Shown: piece after piece, positions 8,666-16,912 of the stretch
Layout of the letters: each line of letters begins with the position of its first letter
How positions within the stretch are numbered: position 1 is the first letter of the stretch
Origin: Streptomyces tateyamensis
GTDB lineage: Bacteria > Actinomycetota > Actinomycetes > Streptomycetales > Streptomycetaceae
Assembly: GCF_003205575.1 (NCBI RefSeq)
Contig: NZ_PYBW01000039.1
Coordinates: forward strand, 1-48,951
Length of the DNA stretch: 48,951 nt
Direction of reading: 5' to 3'
Notes under the pieces: generated by a model
The model's input: only the letters and a program-made list of their open reading frames with translations
The model's database searches: none
What the model was told of the DNA's origin: nothing
Position numbers and translations under genes: made by a program

Positions 8666-9502
8666 TCAGCGACCGAGTTGGTCAAGTACCGCGCGCGGGC
8701 GGTTGGTGATGATCGCCTCGACCCCGAGCTCCAGGCAGAGTTCGACGTCCTCGGCGCGGTCCACCGTCCACACGTGCACCCGGTGGCCCGCCGCGCGCAG
8801 CCGGCGGACCAGCTCCGGCCGGCGCCTGACCAGCTCGATTCCCGGTCCGGCCACCACCGCGCCGGCCGGCAGCCCGGCACCCGGCCACAGCCGCAGCATG
8901 GCCGGGTGCTCGAAGAGGAAGACCCGCGGGTACTCGGGCGCGTCGGCCTGCAGACGGCGCAGTGCCACCCCGGAGAAGCTCATCAGGCGCGCGTGCGGCT
9001 TGTCGGGCGCGCCCTGCGTGCCGTTGACCGCCCCCGCGACCCCGAAGTGCTTCAGCATGGCGACCAGTTCGGCCTCCACCTGGCCGCGCTGGCGCACCGG
9101 GTGCTTGGTCTCGACGGCCAGGTCGACCCGGCGCCCGGCGTCGGCCACCAGGGCCAGCAGGTCGGCCATCCGCAGTACCGGCTGCGGCTCGGGCGCGGCG
9201 CCGCCGCTCGCCTTCCAGGAGCCGAAGTCGTAGCGCTCCAGCTCGGCCAGGGTCATGGCGGAGACCACCCGGCGCCCGCCGTCGGAGGTCCGGGCGATGG
9301 TCCGGTCGTGGACGCAGACCAGCTGCCCGTCGGCGGTCACCCGCACGTCGCACTCGACCGCGTCCGCGCCCTCGGCCAGGGCCAGCCGGTAGGCGGCCAG
9401 GGTGTGCTCGGGCAGCGCCGCGGAGGAGCCGCGGTGGGCGACCACCTGGACCGCCCGAGCGGAGTGGTCGGCCGGGGCAGTGGAGCGGGAGGGCGTCGTC
9501 AC
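8666..9502 (-). CDS. Glycerophosphodiester phosphodiesterase
   Basis: A 278-residue GDPD TIM barrel that hydrolyses glycerophosphodiesters to glycerol-3-phosphate and an alcohol. Catalytic motifs are VVAHRGSSAALPEHTLAAY (HRG...PE), GADAVECDVRVTADGQLVCV (E-x-D metal ligands) and HDRTIARTS. Substrate-side elements are LAVETKH and the C-terminal HVWTVDRAEDVE and GVEAIITNRP. There is no signal peptide, so it is probably cytoplasmic. GTG 9502 gives MTTPSRSTAP; upstream frame extension would run into the permease. The permease gene ends 66 bp upstream on the same strand. Confidence 0.93.
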   Translation of the reverse strand: MTTPSRSTAPADHSARAVQVVAHRGSSAALPEHTLAAYRLALAEGADAVECDVRVTADGQLVCVHDRTIARTSDGGRRVVSAMTLAELERYDFGSWKASGGAAPEPQPVLRMADLLALVADAGRRVDLAVETKHPVRQRGQVEAELVAMLKHFGVAGAVNGTQGAPDKPHARLMSFSGVALRRLQADAPEYPRVFLFEHPAMLRLWPGAGLPAGAVVAGPGIELVRRRPELVRRLRAAGHRVHVWTVDRAEDVELCLELGVEAIITNRPRAVLDQLGR

Positions 9503-9567
9503 GTCCCCAACCCTAATCCGGGCAGGTGACGGGCACGCGACGCGCCCTCGAACGCGCGGTTTCCCGG

Positions 9568-10932
9568 TCAGCGGCCGGCCGGACGCCGGGTCAGGCCCAG
9601 CGTGGCAAGCCCCGCGACCAGGAAGGAGAGCAGCGAGGCCCAGGCCCACGGCTGCGGGGTGTAGTGCAGCCAGCCCTGCAGGTGGGTCCAGCCGCTGGTC
9701 CACCAGCCGGCGTTCTGGGTCGGCTCGAGGAACTGGTAGACCGCGAAGCCGAGCGCCCACGGCGCCAGCAGCAGCGGCCGGGCCGGGGCCTGCTCGGACA
9801 GGTCCCAGCCCTGCCGGCCGCGGCCCAGGAAGAAGTCCACCGCCAGCACCGCGAGCAGCGGCACGAAGACCGAGCCGATCAGGCCGAGGAAGGCGTAGTA
9901 GGCGTCGGTGAACTTGGTGATGGCCAGCGCGCCCGCGGTCACCAGCACGCCGATCCCGCCGGTGAGCAGCCGCCGGTCCACCCGGGGCAGGAAGTTGTGC
10001 ACCGACATCGCGGTCGAGTACACGTTCGCGAAGGACTGGTCCGCCTCGCGCAGCACCAGCACCAGCAGGAACAGCCAGCCGGCCGTCACCCCGGTGAAGG
10101 AGGTCAGCACCCGGTCCGGGTCGCCGCCGGACTGCAGCAGCGCGATCAGGCCGAGCAGGTAGCACCAGACCTGGGCCAGCGTGTAGCCGGAGAAGCTGGC
10201 CCAGAACGCGGACTTCGCCGAGCGGGCGTGCCGGGTGTAGTCGGCGGCCAGCGGGACGAAGGAGACCGAGACCGCGATGACCGCGTCGGTGGCCGGCAGG
10301 AAGCCGCGCCAGTGGCCGGCCCCCGGGTCGGGCACGCCGTGCCGGGCCAGCTGCACGGTCAGGTAGACCATCGCCACCCCGACCGCGACGGTCACGTACT
10401 TGCGCAGCGCCGCGATCGCGCCCAGCGGCCAGATGGTCAGCGCCGTGGTCAGGCCGCCGGCCAGCACCACGAAGAGCCAGCGCCAGCCCTCGGTGCCGAC
10501 CACGGTCTGCGCGCCGGAGGCGATCACTATCAGCTCGAAGACGCCCCAGCCCAGGCACTGCACGATGTTCAGCGCGGTGGGCAGGAAGGAGAGCCGGGTG
10601 CCGAACAGCCCGCGCAGCACCGCCATGGCAGGCGCTCCGGTGCGGGCGCCGATCAGCGCCGCCACCGAGAGCATCGCGGTGCCGATCGCGGTGCCGAGCA
10701 CGACCGCCACCGTGGCGGCGGTGAAGGAGAGTTCGCTGCCGGGGGCGCCGAGCACGGTGGCCGCGCCGGTGAAGCCGATCAGCGAGATGCCCAGATTGGT
10801 CCAGAGCGCGAACTGGTCCCTGAAGCCCAGCGTGCGCGGCGGTGCGGTGTCCAGCACCAGCGGTGCCTCGGCCCGGACCGCGGCCGGCTCCGGCGCGGCG
10901 GTGGGGACAGGGGAAGGTGGGGCAGCCGTCAT
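9568..10932 (-). CDS. cytX: CytX-like NCS1 permease, putative hydroxymethylpyrimidine transporter under TPP control
   Basis: A 454-residue NCS1 (cytosine/purine) permease with about 12 hydrophobic helices. Family signatures include LGFRDQFALWTNLGISLIGF in helix 1, the Ala/Gly-rich ALIGARTGAPAMAVLRGLFG, and SFVPLAADYTRHARS. General homology only says nucleobase or pyrimidine uptake. The TPP riboswitch directly upstream makes a thiamin-precursor (HMP) transporter, CytX, the likely assignment. ATG 10932 begins the protein just after the riboswitch, whose GTAGGGAG end can serve as or mask the RBS. A longer reading frame upstream is riboswitch sequence, not protein. Confidence 0.88.
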   Translation of the reverse strand: MTAAPPSPVPTAAPEPAAVRAEAPLVLDTAPPRTLGFRDQFALWTNLGISLIGFTGAATVLGAPGSELSFTAATVAVVLGTAIGTAMLSVAALIGARTGAPAMAVLRGLFGTRLSFLPTALNIVQCLGWGVFELIVIASGAQTVVGTEGWRWLFVVLAGGLTTALTIWPLGAIAALRKYVTVAVGVAMVYLTVQLARHGVPDPGAGHWRGFLPATDAVIAVSVSFVPLAADYTRHARSAKSAFWASFSGYTLAQVWCYLLGLIALLQSGGDPDRVLTSFTGVTAGWLFLLVLVLREADQSFANVYSTAMSVHNFLPRVDRRLLTGGIGVLVTAGALAITKFTDAYYAFLGLIGSVFVPLLAVLAVDFFLGRGRQGWDLSEQAPARPLLLAPWALGFAVYQFLEPTQNAGWWTSGWTHLQGWLHYTPQPWAWASLLSFLVAGLATLGLTRRPAGR

Positions 10933-10937
10933 GGCGG

Positions 10938-11067
10938 TACTCCCTACGCCGGCATTACCCGGACAGGTTCCGGCGGTCAGCGCTCCCTCGCCCGTACCGG
11001 CGTCCCCGCCATGGCGTACGGTCGACCAGCGCACTCTCAGCCTGGTGGGTCCAAGCTCCCGCGTGTC
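10938..11067 (-). promoter_or_regulatory. TPP (THI-box) riboswitch
   Basis: Read on the minus strand, the leader has CGGGAGCTTGG, then CAGGCTGAGAGTG (the CUGAGA element), an expanded variable stem, then GGAACCTGTCCGGGTAATGC and CCGGCGTAGGGAG. These match the conserved pyrophosphate- and pyrimidine-sensing halves of the TPP aptamer in order and spacing. The 3' end abuts the permease start codon, which suggests control of translation initiation by sequestration. Confidence 0.93.
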
Positions 11068-11312
11068 AGTTCAATGGCAGCGACAGGGTAGCTCGGGGCC
11101 CGGATTCCGCCAAGGCGGGGCAGGGCGCCGTCCAGATCGCGGGACACCGTTCGGTCGGATCCGAACGAGTGGCACCGTGACGGGGGGCGACGCTGGGGCC
11201 GTACGGTCCGCCTAAGGATTCTTACGAGTTCTTCAGGAGCCCGCTTACGGCAACCAGATCGGACATGGGAAAAACTAGGGGCCAAGGTCCTGGTCAGCAA
11301 TGGAGGTCGTCC

Positions 11313-13028
11313 GTGAGCACCGAGCACGAGAGTGGTTCCACCGGGCCGCTGGGGGAGCAGCTCTCCAGCGGTCACGGCGAGCCGGGGGGCACTGCGGCGG
11401 TCGGTGGCGAGACGGCTGCGGCCGGGGCGGGTGCCCCGGCCGAGCAGCCGGGGTCGGCGCCCACCGTGGCGTTCGGCCGGGTGAGCGCCCCGGAGCCGGA
11501 TTCCGCCCCGGAGGCCGCCGCACCGCAGTACGTGGATGCGCCGCCGCCGGTGCTGCCCGCCGCCGCGCCGAGCGCGGCCGAGCAGCCCGCCGCACCGGCC
11601 GCGCCGGCCGCACCCGGCTACCTGGACGCGCCGCCGCCGGTTCCCGCCGCGCCGGTCGCCGCCGAGCAGCCGGCCAACCCGTACGCCGCCCCGACGGCGC
11701 CGGCCGCCCCGCCGATCACCGCGGGCGTCCCGGCCGGCCCGGCGCCGCTGCCGGGCGAGCACCACCACCCCTTCGGCGCCGGCCACCCGGTCGGCGGCTG
11801 GGGCGAGGCGCCGGGCGGTCCCGGCTACCCGGGCGGCCCGGGCTACCCCGGCGGCCCGGCCTTCGCGGGCGAGCCCGGCGGCTACGGCCAGCCGGTCCCG
11901 GCCAAGAAGGGCAAGGGCGGCCTGGTCGCGCTGATCGCCGCGGTCGCGCTGGTGGCCGGCCTGGCCGGCGGCGTCTCCGGCGCCGCGCTCAAGGGCGGCT
12001 CCTCCTCGAGCGGCGTCAGCCACTCCAGCACCACGGTGACCACCGCGGGCGACAGCAAGGCGGTCAACCGCGCGCCCGACTCAGTGGCCGGCATCGCGGC
12101 CAAGGCGCTGCCCAGCACCGTCACCATCAAGGCCCAGGGCTCCCAGGAGTCCGGCACCGGCACCGGCTTCGTCTTCGACACCGAGGGCCACATCCTGACC
12201 AACAACCACGTGGTGGCCCCCGCCGCCGGCGGCGGCAAGCTGACCGTCAAGTTCTCCGACGGCAGCAGCTACCCCGCCTCGGTGGTCGGCCAGGCCAAGG
12301 GCTACGACGTGGCCGTGATCAAGCTGGACAACCCGCCGTCCGGCAAGCTGATCCCGCTGCCGCTGGGCGACTCCGACCAGGTCGCGGTCGGCGACACCAC
12401 CATCGCCATCGGCGCCCCCTACGACCTGGAGGGCACCGTCACCTCGGGCATCGTCAGCGCCAAGAACCGCCCGGTGGCCTCCGGTGACGAGACCGGCGCC
12501 CAGGTCTCGTACATGAACGCGCTGCAGACCGACGCCTCGATCAACCCGGGCAACTCCGGCGGCCCGCTGCTCAACGCGAGCGGTGCGGTGATCGGGATCA
12601 ACTCGGCGATCCAGTCCAACTCCTCCGGCGGCTCCGGCCAGGCCGGCAGCATCGGCCTGGGCTTCGCGATCCCGATCAACCAGGCCCAGCGGGTGGCCAA
12701 GATGCTGATCCAGACCGGCACCCCGGTCTACGCCACCCTCGGCATCCTGCGCAACGACCAGTACAACGGCGACGGCGCCCAGGTGCAGACCTCCTCGGTC
12801 CAGGGCACCCCGGCGGTCACCCCCGGCGGCCCGGCCGACAAGGCCGGCCTCAAGCCCGGCGACGTGATCACCAAGCTGGGCGGTGTGATCATCGACAACG
12901 GCCCCGGCCTGGTCTCCACCATCTGGACCCACGCCCCCGGCGACCAGGTCGACGTGGAGTACACCCGCGGCGGCCAGACCATGAAGACCACGGTCACCCT
13001 GGGCAGCCGCACCGGCGACACCAACTGA
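11313..13028 (+). CDS. HtrA/DegP-like membrane-anchored serine protease with PDZ domain
   Basis: A 571-residue protein. Residues 1-195 are an Ala/Pro/Gly/Glu-rich cytoplasmic tail, followed by KKGKGG and one transmembrane helix (about 200-226). The extracytoplasmic trypsin-like domain has its triad at His299 (TNNHVV), Asp332 (YDVAVIKLD) and Ser415 (NPGNSGGPLL). A C-terminal PDZ domain starts near PGGPADKAGLKPGDVI. The family degrades or refolds misfolded envelope proteins. GTG 11313 has GGAGG 6 bp upstream, better than the earlier ATG-like codon at 11265. It is divergent from the TPP-controlled permease, and tRNA-Ser follows closely. Confidence 0.93.
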   Translation: MSTEHESGSTGPLGEQLSSGHGEPGGTAAVGGETAAAGAGAPAEQPGSAPTVAFGRVSAPEPDSAPEAAAPQYVDAPPPVLPAAAPSAAEQPAAPAAPAAPGYLDAPPPVPAAPVAAEQPANPYAAPTAPAAPPITAGVPAGPAPLPGEHHHPFGAGHPVGGWGEAPGGPGYPGGPGYPGGPAFAGEPGGYGQPVPAKKGKGGLVALIAAVALVAGLAGGVSGAALKGGSSSSGVSHSSTTVTTAGDSKAVNRAPDSVAGIAAKALPSTVTIKAQGSQESGTGTGFVFDTEGHILTNNHVVAPAAGGGKLTVKFSDGSSYPASVVGQAKGYDVAVIKLDNPPSGKLIPLPLGDSDQVAVGDTTIAIGAPYDLEGTVTSGIVSAKNRPVASGDETGAQVSYMNALQTDASINPGNSGGPLLNASGAVIGINSAIQSNSSGGSGQAGSIGLGFAIPINQAQRVAKMLIQTGTPVYATLGILRNDQYNGDGAQVQTSSVQGTPAVTPGGPADKAGLKPGDVITKLGGVIIDNGPGLVSTIWTHAPGDQVDVEYTRGGQTMKTTVTLGSRTGDTN

Positions 13029-13078
13029 CAAACCAGGTGCACCGACCCCCTGCGGACCCGTTAGGCTGACCTCCGCCT

Positions 13079-13166
13079 GGAGAGCTGCCCGAGCGGCCTA
13101 AGGGAACAGTCTTGAAAACTGTCGTGAGGTGACCCCTCACCGTGGGTTCGAATCCCACGCTCTCCG
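13079..13166 (+). tRNA. tRNA-Ser(UGA), 3' half reconstituted by the integrated element
   Basis: An 88-nt type II tRNA: acceptor GGAGAGC pairs with GCTCTCC plus discriminator G, anticodon stem ACAGT/ACTGT, and loop CTTGAAA with anticodon TGA at 13113-13115. It has a long variable arm (TGAGG...CCTCA) and T-arm GGTTCGAATCC. CCA is not encoded. From 13111 on, the sequence is also found at 30103-30192, so the present 3' half came with the element. The tRNA remains intact. Confidence 0.97.
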
Positions 13167-13200
13167 CTGGTGGGGAAAGACCTGATCAGGGCGGGTATCG
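13111..13200 (+). repeat. attL: 90-bp direct repeat, left end of the AICE
   Basis: Bases 13111-13200 are identical to 30103-30192. The repeat starts at the first base of the tRNA-Ser anticodon loop and runs through the variable arm, T arm, acceptor 3' strand and the left arm of the following terminator. After a 6-base difference (ACCAAG versus GCTACA) another 16 bases match again. Confidence 0.95.
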
Positions 13201-13222
13201 ACCAAGTGCCGATACCCGCCCT
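13188..13222 (+). terminator. tRNA-Ser terminator (element-borne copy)
   Basis: AGGGCGGGTATCG (13188-13200) pairs with CGATACCCGCCCT (13210-13222) around a 9-base loop, followed by TTTCG. It is the counterpart of the hairpin at 30180-30214, with the same stem and a different loop. Confidence 0.88.
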
Positions 13223-13302
13223 TTTCGATTCCTGTGCCAGGGTGTCCCACTGCTTCCCGATGCTGACCAGCGTGTCGGGGCCAGTTCGGGGCCAGGCCCC
13301 GG

Positions 13303-14748
13303 CTACTCCGACGGGGCGTCAGAGGTTCCGGCGGACTCGTTCAGCGCCCGCTCGATCTTCTCGTTGGCCTCGTCCCGCTTGCCGTCCAGCACCTTGGCGT
13401 AGAACCGGTAGAGCACAGCAACGCTGTGCCCGGCCCTGCGGGCCACCTCGGTGGGATCGACACCCGAGACCAGCCACAGGGTGATGCCGGCCTTCCGCAG
13501 CGCATACGGCACCTCGGCCAACCTCTCGTCCAAGTCCGGCTCGGGCGAGTCGACCGCGTGGGGCCCGTTCACCCGCTCGGGTACCTGTGCCTGCCACCAG
13601 GCGTCGCGGATCTTCTTCCACACCGCCGCGTACTCCTTGCTCAGCACCCGGCCCCCCTCGGCCGCCTTGAACACCCGGCCGCCGGCACCGGTGCCGTACG
13701 TGGTGAGGTGCTCTCGCAGCATCGCCACGAGCACCGGAGGGATGGGCACGTCGCGGGTGGCCTTCCGGGCTCGCCGCTTGAGCCCGCGTTCGTCGTGGGT
13801 CGTTCCGTCGTTGGTCCAGATGGAGCCGACGTTCGGCGAACTTCCGGCGAGCAGCAGGCTGCCCCAGCCGGACTCGGGCAGGGTGCAGTTCCGCTTGCGC
13901 AGGTCCGTCACCTCGGCCGGCCGCATGCCCGCGTAGTACATGCAAGCGAAGAACGCCGTGAGGTGGCGGCCACGCGGGCCCACTGTCGGGGCGGTGGCGA
14001 TCAGCTCCTTGGCCTGGGTCGGGTTGGGGACGTAGCGCCAGTCCACCTCGTCATCCGTCTCCGGCGGGTCCCAGTCGATGAACTGCAAAGGGTTAGCCGC
14101 GAGTTGGCGACGCTCCACGCCGTAGCGAAGGCAGTTGTTCAGTACCATCCGCTTGCGGCGGACAGTGTTCGCGGCAGCCTCTTTGCCGTTGAGCATCAGG
14201 GTCAGCGCGGTGAGCCCGCTCCGCATCAGGTCAGCGTCTTCCTCCAGCAGACCCATGGGGACGGACTTCCGCTCGATCCATTCGAGCGCGGCGGCAACCT
14301 GCTCGGGCGGCTCGGGGAGTCGCTCGGAGAAGTTGAAAGCCCAGCCGGTCAGCGCCCGTCGGAGTACCCGCGGGGCGGGTGCCCCCTTCCGGTCGGTCAC
14401 CAGCGCCGGCGTGATGGTGGCGAGCGCATCGGCGCGCGTCCCCCGGCTTTTGGCGGACGAGCGGGCCCACTTCATCTCTGCGTACTTCCGGGCGTGCTGA
14501 TACCACGTGACCTGCTGCTTGGCCTTCTGGATGGCCCGCAGTTCGGAAGCTGGCAGGCCGGACTCCACGTCGAACTGCTCGCCTTTCTTCATGGCGGTTC
14601 GCAGCTCGGCCTCACGGCCCTGGGCCAGGGTCTTGGTCGCGAAGCTCTTGGAGTGCCGCTGGGGCCCGACAGTCCAGCGCAGCTCGAACGGCTTCCGGCG
14701 GCCGGCGCGCTGGCGAATCTCGTTAATCCGTACCTCGAAGGTGAGCAA
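13303..14748 (-). CDS. int: Tyrosine recombinase (AICE integrase)
   Basis: A 481-residue site-specific recombinase, presumed to integrate and excise the element at tRNA-Ser(UGA). The catalytic domain shows the first Arg in GMRPAEVTDLRKRN, the second Arg in YALRKAGITLWLVSG (the box I His position is Tyr/Ala, as in many Streptomyces integrases), the His of RRAGHSVAV, and the nucleophile Tyr in LYRFYAKVLDG. The N-terminal part carries the SAM-like core-binding domain. TTG 14748 is chosen because GAGGAA precedes it by 5 bp; a longer frame would read through the upstream hairpin. It points towards attL, about 100 bp away. Confidence 0.93.
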   Translation of the reverse strand: MLTFEVRINEIRQRAGRRKPFELRWTVGPQRHSKSFATKTLAQGREAELRTAMKKGEQFDVESGLPASELRAIQKAKQQVTWYQHARKYAEMKWARSSAKSRGTRADALATITPALVTDRKGAPAPRVLRRALTGWAFNFSERLPEPPEQVAAALEWIERKSVPMGLLEEDADLMRSGLTALTLMLNGKEAAANTVRRKRMVLNNCLRYGVERRQLAANPLQFIDWDPPETDDEVDWRYVPNPTQAKELIATAPTVGPRGRHLTAFFACMYYAGMRPAEVTDLRKRNCTLPESGWGSLLLAGSSPNVGSIWTNDGTTHDERGLKRRARKATRDVPIPPVLVAMLREHLTTYGTGAGGRVFKAAEGGRVLSKEYAAVWKKIRDAWWQAQVPERVNGPHAVDSPEPDLDERLAEVPYALRKAGITLWLVSGVDPTEVARRAGHSVAVLYRFYAKVLDGKRDEANEKIERALNESAGTSDAPSE

Positions 14749-14770
14749 CCGGGTTCCTCGCAACGAAGAA

Positions 14771-14794
14771 GGGCCCCGGCGTCTGCCGGGGCCC
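14771..14794 (-). terminator. Hairpin between xis and int
   Basis: GGGCCCCGGC (14771-14780) pairs with GCCGGGGCCC (14785-14794) around GTCT. On the minus strand it is followed by TTCTTCGTTG. It lies between the xis stop (14814) and the int RBS, so it can end or attenuate transcription from xis into int. Confidence 0.7.
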
Positions 14795-14813
14795 TGGTGG
14801 GATGGGGTGTCGG

Positions 14814-15014
14814 TCAGGCGGCGGTCGTCCCGCGCGCCGCCCACCACGCGTCCAGCGCGGCACGGGTGCACCGCAGGTGGCCGCTGGGAAGCGGGACCAG
14901 TTCGGGGGCCAGGCCCTTAGCGCGCATGCGGTAGAACGCGGAGCGGGAGATGCGGGTCTCGGCGAGCACCTCGTTGAGCGTCAGGTACTCGTGCTGCGTC
15001 GGCTTCTTCGGCAT
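14814..15014 (-). CDS. xis: Excisionase/HTH protein (Xis, MerR/AlpA-like)
   Basis: A 66-residue DNA-binding protein. YLTLNEVLAETRISRSAFYR is the winged-helix start of HTH_17/AlpA-type excisionases, and the C-terminal LRCTRAALDAWW matches the family end. It lies immediately upstream of int on the same strand, the usual AICE order, and would steer the integrase to excision. ATG 15014 has GGAAGG a few bases upstream. The GCGTCA repeat array begins about 50 bp upstream, so xis transcription may start within that region. Confidence 0.9.
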   Translation of the reverse strand: MPKKPTQHEYLTLNEVLAETRISRSAFYRMRAKGLAPELVPLPSGHLRCTRAALDAWWAARGTTAA

Positions 15015-15064
15015 TGCGGGACCTTCCTAGCCTGATGTGGTTGCTGTCCGAGCTGGGGATTTCT

Positions 15065-15267
15065 GCGTCATCGCGTCATCTGCGTCATTCGGGCCTGTGA
15101 CCTGGGGTTTTGGGTGACGCACCGGTTGGGGTCTGCGTCATCGGTGCGTCATTGGCTGCGTCATCGGTGACGCAGGTGACGCAGGATGACGCAGCGTCCG
15201 CCGTCTGCGTCACCGCTGTCCGTGCAGGTCAGGGGTTGTTTTTCGGGCCGGGTGACGCAGGTGACGC
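15065..15267. repeat. Array of 13 GCGTCA/TGACGC hexamers (candidate AICE replication origin)
   Basis: GCGTCA occurs at 15065, 15073, 15082, 15135, 15146, 15158 and 15207. Its complement TGACGC occurs at 15115, 15168, 15177, 15187, 15253 and 15262. Several copies are spaced 8-11 bp. The centre, 15158-15173, is a 16-bp inverted pair (GCGTCATCGGTGACGC). A less GC-rich tract with the hairpin CCTCTT/AAGAGG (15276-15295) follows. The gene-free block 15015-15421 sits between xis and the replication genes. It is iteron-like, but the function is inferred. Confidence 0.8.
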
Positions 15268-15378
15268 AGCGTTTTCCTCTTAAGACAAAAAGAGGGGTGG
15301 TTGTTGTAGTTCGGCGCCCCTCACTGAGATGAGAAGGGGCCGCTTCGCGGCGCGCCTCTTGGGCGGCTTCGCCGAAGA

Positions 15379-15418
15379 GCAAGAGGAGCACCCCGGGCGG
15401 CGCCGGTGCTCTTCTTGC
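15379..15418 (-). terminator. Hairpin terminator after the replication operon
   Basis: GCAAGAGGAGCACC (15379-15392) pairs with GGTGCTCTTCTTGC (15405-15418) with one mismatch. It lies directly downstream of the ATPase stop at 15422 on the minus strand. Confidence 0.7.
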
Positions 15419-15421
15419 CGT

Positions 15422-16909
15422 TCACGTGCCCTGGTCGGGCAGCGGGGGCTGTTCGTGCGGGGGTGGGACGGCCGGGCGGGTCATTTCGAGGTAGCGGGCT
15501 TCCTTCGTGCGGCCGGAGTCGATGAGGACGCCCCGGGCGGCGAGGGTGGGTTGCAGGCGCTTGAGGCGGTCGGCGAGGACCTTTCCGGTGGTCGGCCAGC
15601 CCTTGGGCAGCGGTCGGGCCTCCTCGCCGCTGTAGACGCAGCTGAGGCAGGCCAGCCATTCGGTGGAGGTCATGCGCTGGGCCGCGCCGGGGGCGATGGT
15701 CTCGGCGTGCGTGAGGACGGTCTGCGCGAGCAGGTCGCCCTCGATCACGTCGTCGTTGAGGTCGTCCAGGCTGGCCCGGTAGGCGGCCAGCGCGCCGAAG
15801 CCGGTGGCGGCGTCGAGTTGGGCGCACAGGTGGGCGAAGTCGGCCATGCGCGGATCGGTGGGGGTCTCGGCATGGGCCTTGCGGACCTTGACCGTGAGGT
15901 CGAGCAGGGACCCGAGTACGACGGGTAGCACCTCGGCGTACTCCGCCCACAGCTCGGCCTCGGTGCGGCGCACCTTGGGCCGTTCCAGCCGCAGCGGCAG
16001 GAGCCGCTCGGCCAGGTCGGGGCGGATGACACCGACGTCGATGCCGGTCAGCAGCAGCGGTCGGCGGTAGCTGGAGCGGTGCACGTCCCCGTCGGTGAAC
16101 AGGGCCCGCTTCACGGACTCGGCGCCGGTGACGATGCAGCACATGGCGTCCGACAGGTCGGGGCTCATGTGGGAGAGGTTGTCCAGGGCGGTGACCCATC
16201 CGGCGGCCACCGCCGCAGTGAGGCTGTCCTCGTCCTTGGGCGGGCGTCGCAGGTCACTGCTCATGCCTTCGACGATCCTGGTCAGCATCCGGCCGGCGGT
16301 GGACTTGCCGGCGCCTTGCGGGCCGGTCAGGAATGCTGCCGGTACCGGGACTGACGGGCCGAGGCAGCCGATCAGCCAGGCCAGGGCCAGGCACTCGGCC
16401 TGCGCGTTGGCGAAGTTGGTCAACCGAAGGAGCAGGTCGATGCCCTTGCCGTCGGTGTCCCGGGTCGGGAGGGGGAGTTCGCCGGTGAGCTGGGTGCGCT
16501 TCCAGCACACCTCGCGCGGGTCGGGGGTGCGGATGTCCCACCCGGTGGGGTGGATCCGCACGGACATGCCGTCGGCGCGGCCCAGGTCCAGCCACGTGGC
16601 CCCGTCGAAGCCGGGGGCGACGCGGATGTGGACGGGCTGCACCTGTTCGGACAGTGCGAGTGCTTCGATCAGGTCGAGTGCCTCCTTGAGTGCGGTGCCG
16701 TTGAAGACGCCGATGCCGTCGCGGTACAGGCCGACCATCAGTTCCTGGCGGTGGCTGCCGGTGGTGCCCTGGGAGCGGATGGGGCGGGCGACGGGGTGGC
16801 CGGTGCGCTGGGCGTAGACGGTGCCGTCGGCGGTGCGGAAGTACCGGAAGTGGGCTTGCGCGTAGTCGGCGATGACCTCGCGCGCCGGGGTCTTCTCGTC
16901 CTCAGCCAC
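15422..16909 (-). CDS. Replication ATPase/helicase-like protein of the AICE
   Basis: A 495-residue P-loop protein. The Walker A is GPQGAGKSTAGRML near residue 200, with a hydrophobic strand ending in LDNLSHM as a likely Walker B region, so it resembles the primase-helicase type ATPases that accompany prim-pol proteins in mobile elements. No primase motif is seen here; the partner gene upstream supplies it. GTG 16909 is 3 bp after the prim-pol stop, so the two are translationally coupled. It is expected to load or unwind DNA at the element origin, and the repeat array lies just beyond its 3' end. The exact helicase superfamily is not settled. Confidence 0.75.
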   Translation of the reverse strand: MAEDEKTPAREVIADYAQAHFRYFRTADGTVYAQRTGHPVARPIRSQGTTGSHRQELMVGLYRDGIGVFNGTALKEALDLIEALALSEQVQPVHIRVAPGFDGATWLDLGRADGMSVRIHPTGWDIRTPDPREVCWKRTQLTGELPLPTRDTDGKGIDLLLRLTNFANAQAECLALAWLIGCLGPSVPVPAAFLTGPQGAGKSTAGRMLTRIVEGMSSDLRRPPKDEDSLTAAVAAGWVTALDNLSHMSPDLSDAMCCIVTGAESVKRALFTDGDVHRSSYRRPLLLTGIDVGVIRPDLAERLLPLRLERPKVRRTEAELWAEYAEVLPVVLGSLLDLTVKVRKAHAETPTDPRMADFAHLCAQLDAATGFGALAAYRASLDDLNDDVIEGDLLAQTVLTHAETIAPGAAQRMTSTEWLACLSCVYSGEEARPLPKGWPTTGKVLADRLKRLQPTLAARGVLIDSGRTKEARYLEMTRPAVPPPHEQPPLPDQGT

Positions 16910-16912
16910 GGG

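Noticed and set aside
9568..11034. Permease start upstream of 10932
   Set aside because: The extra codons are TPP riboswitch sequence.
15065..15267. CRISPR-like array
   Set aside because: The repeats are 6-8 bp, in both orientations and at 8-50 bp spacing, without unique spacers of constant length.
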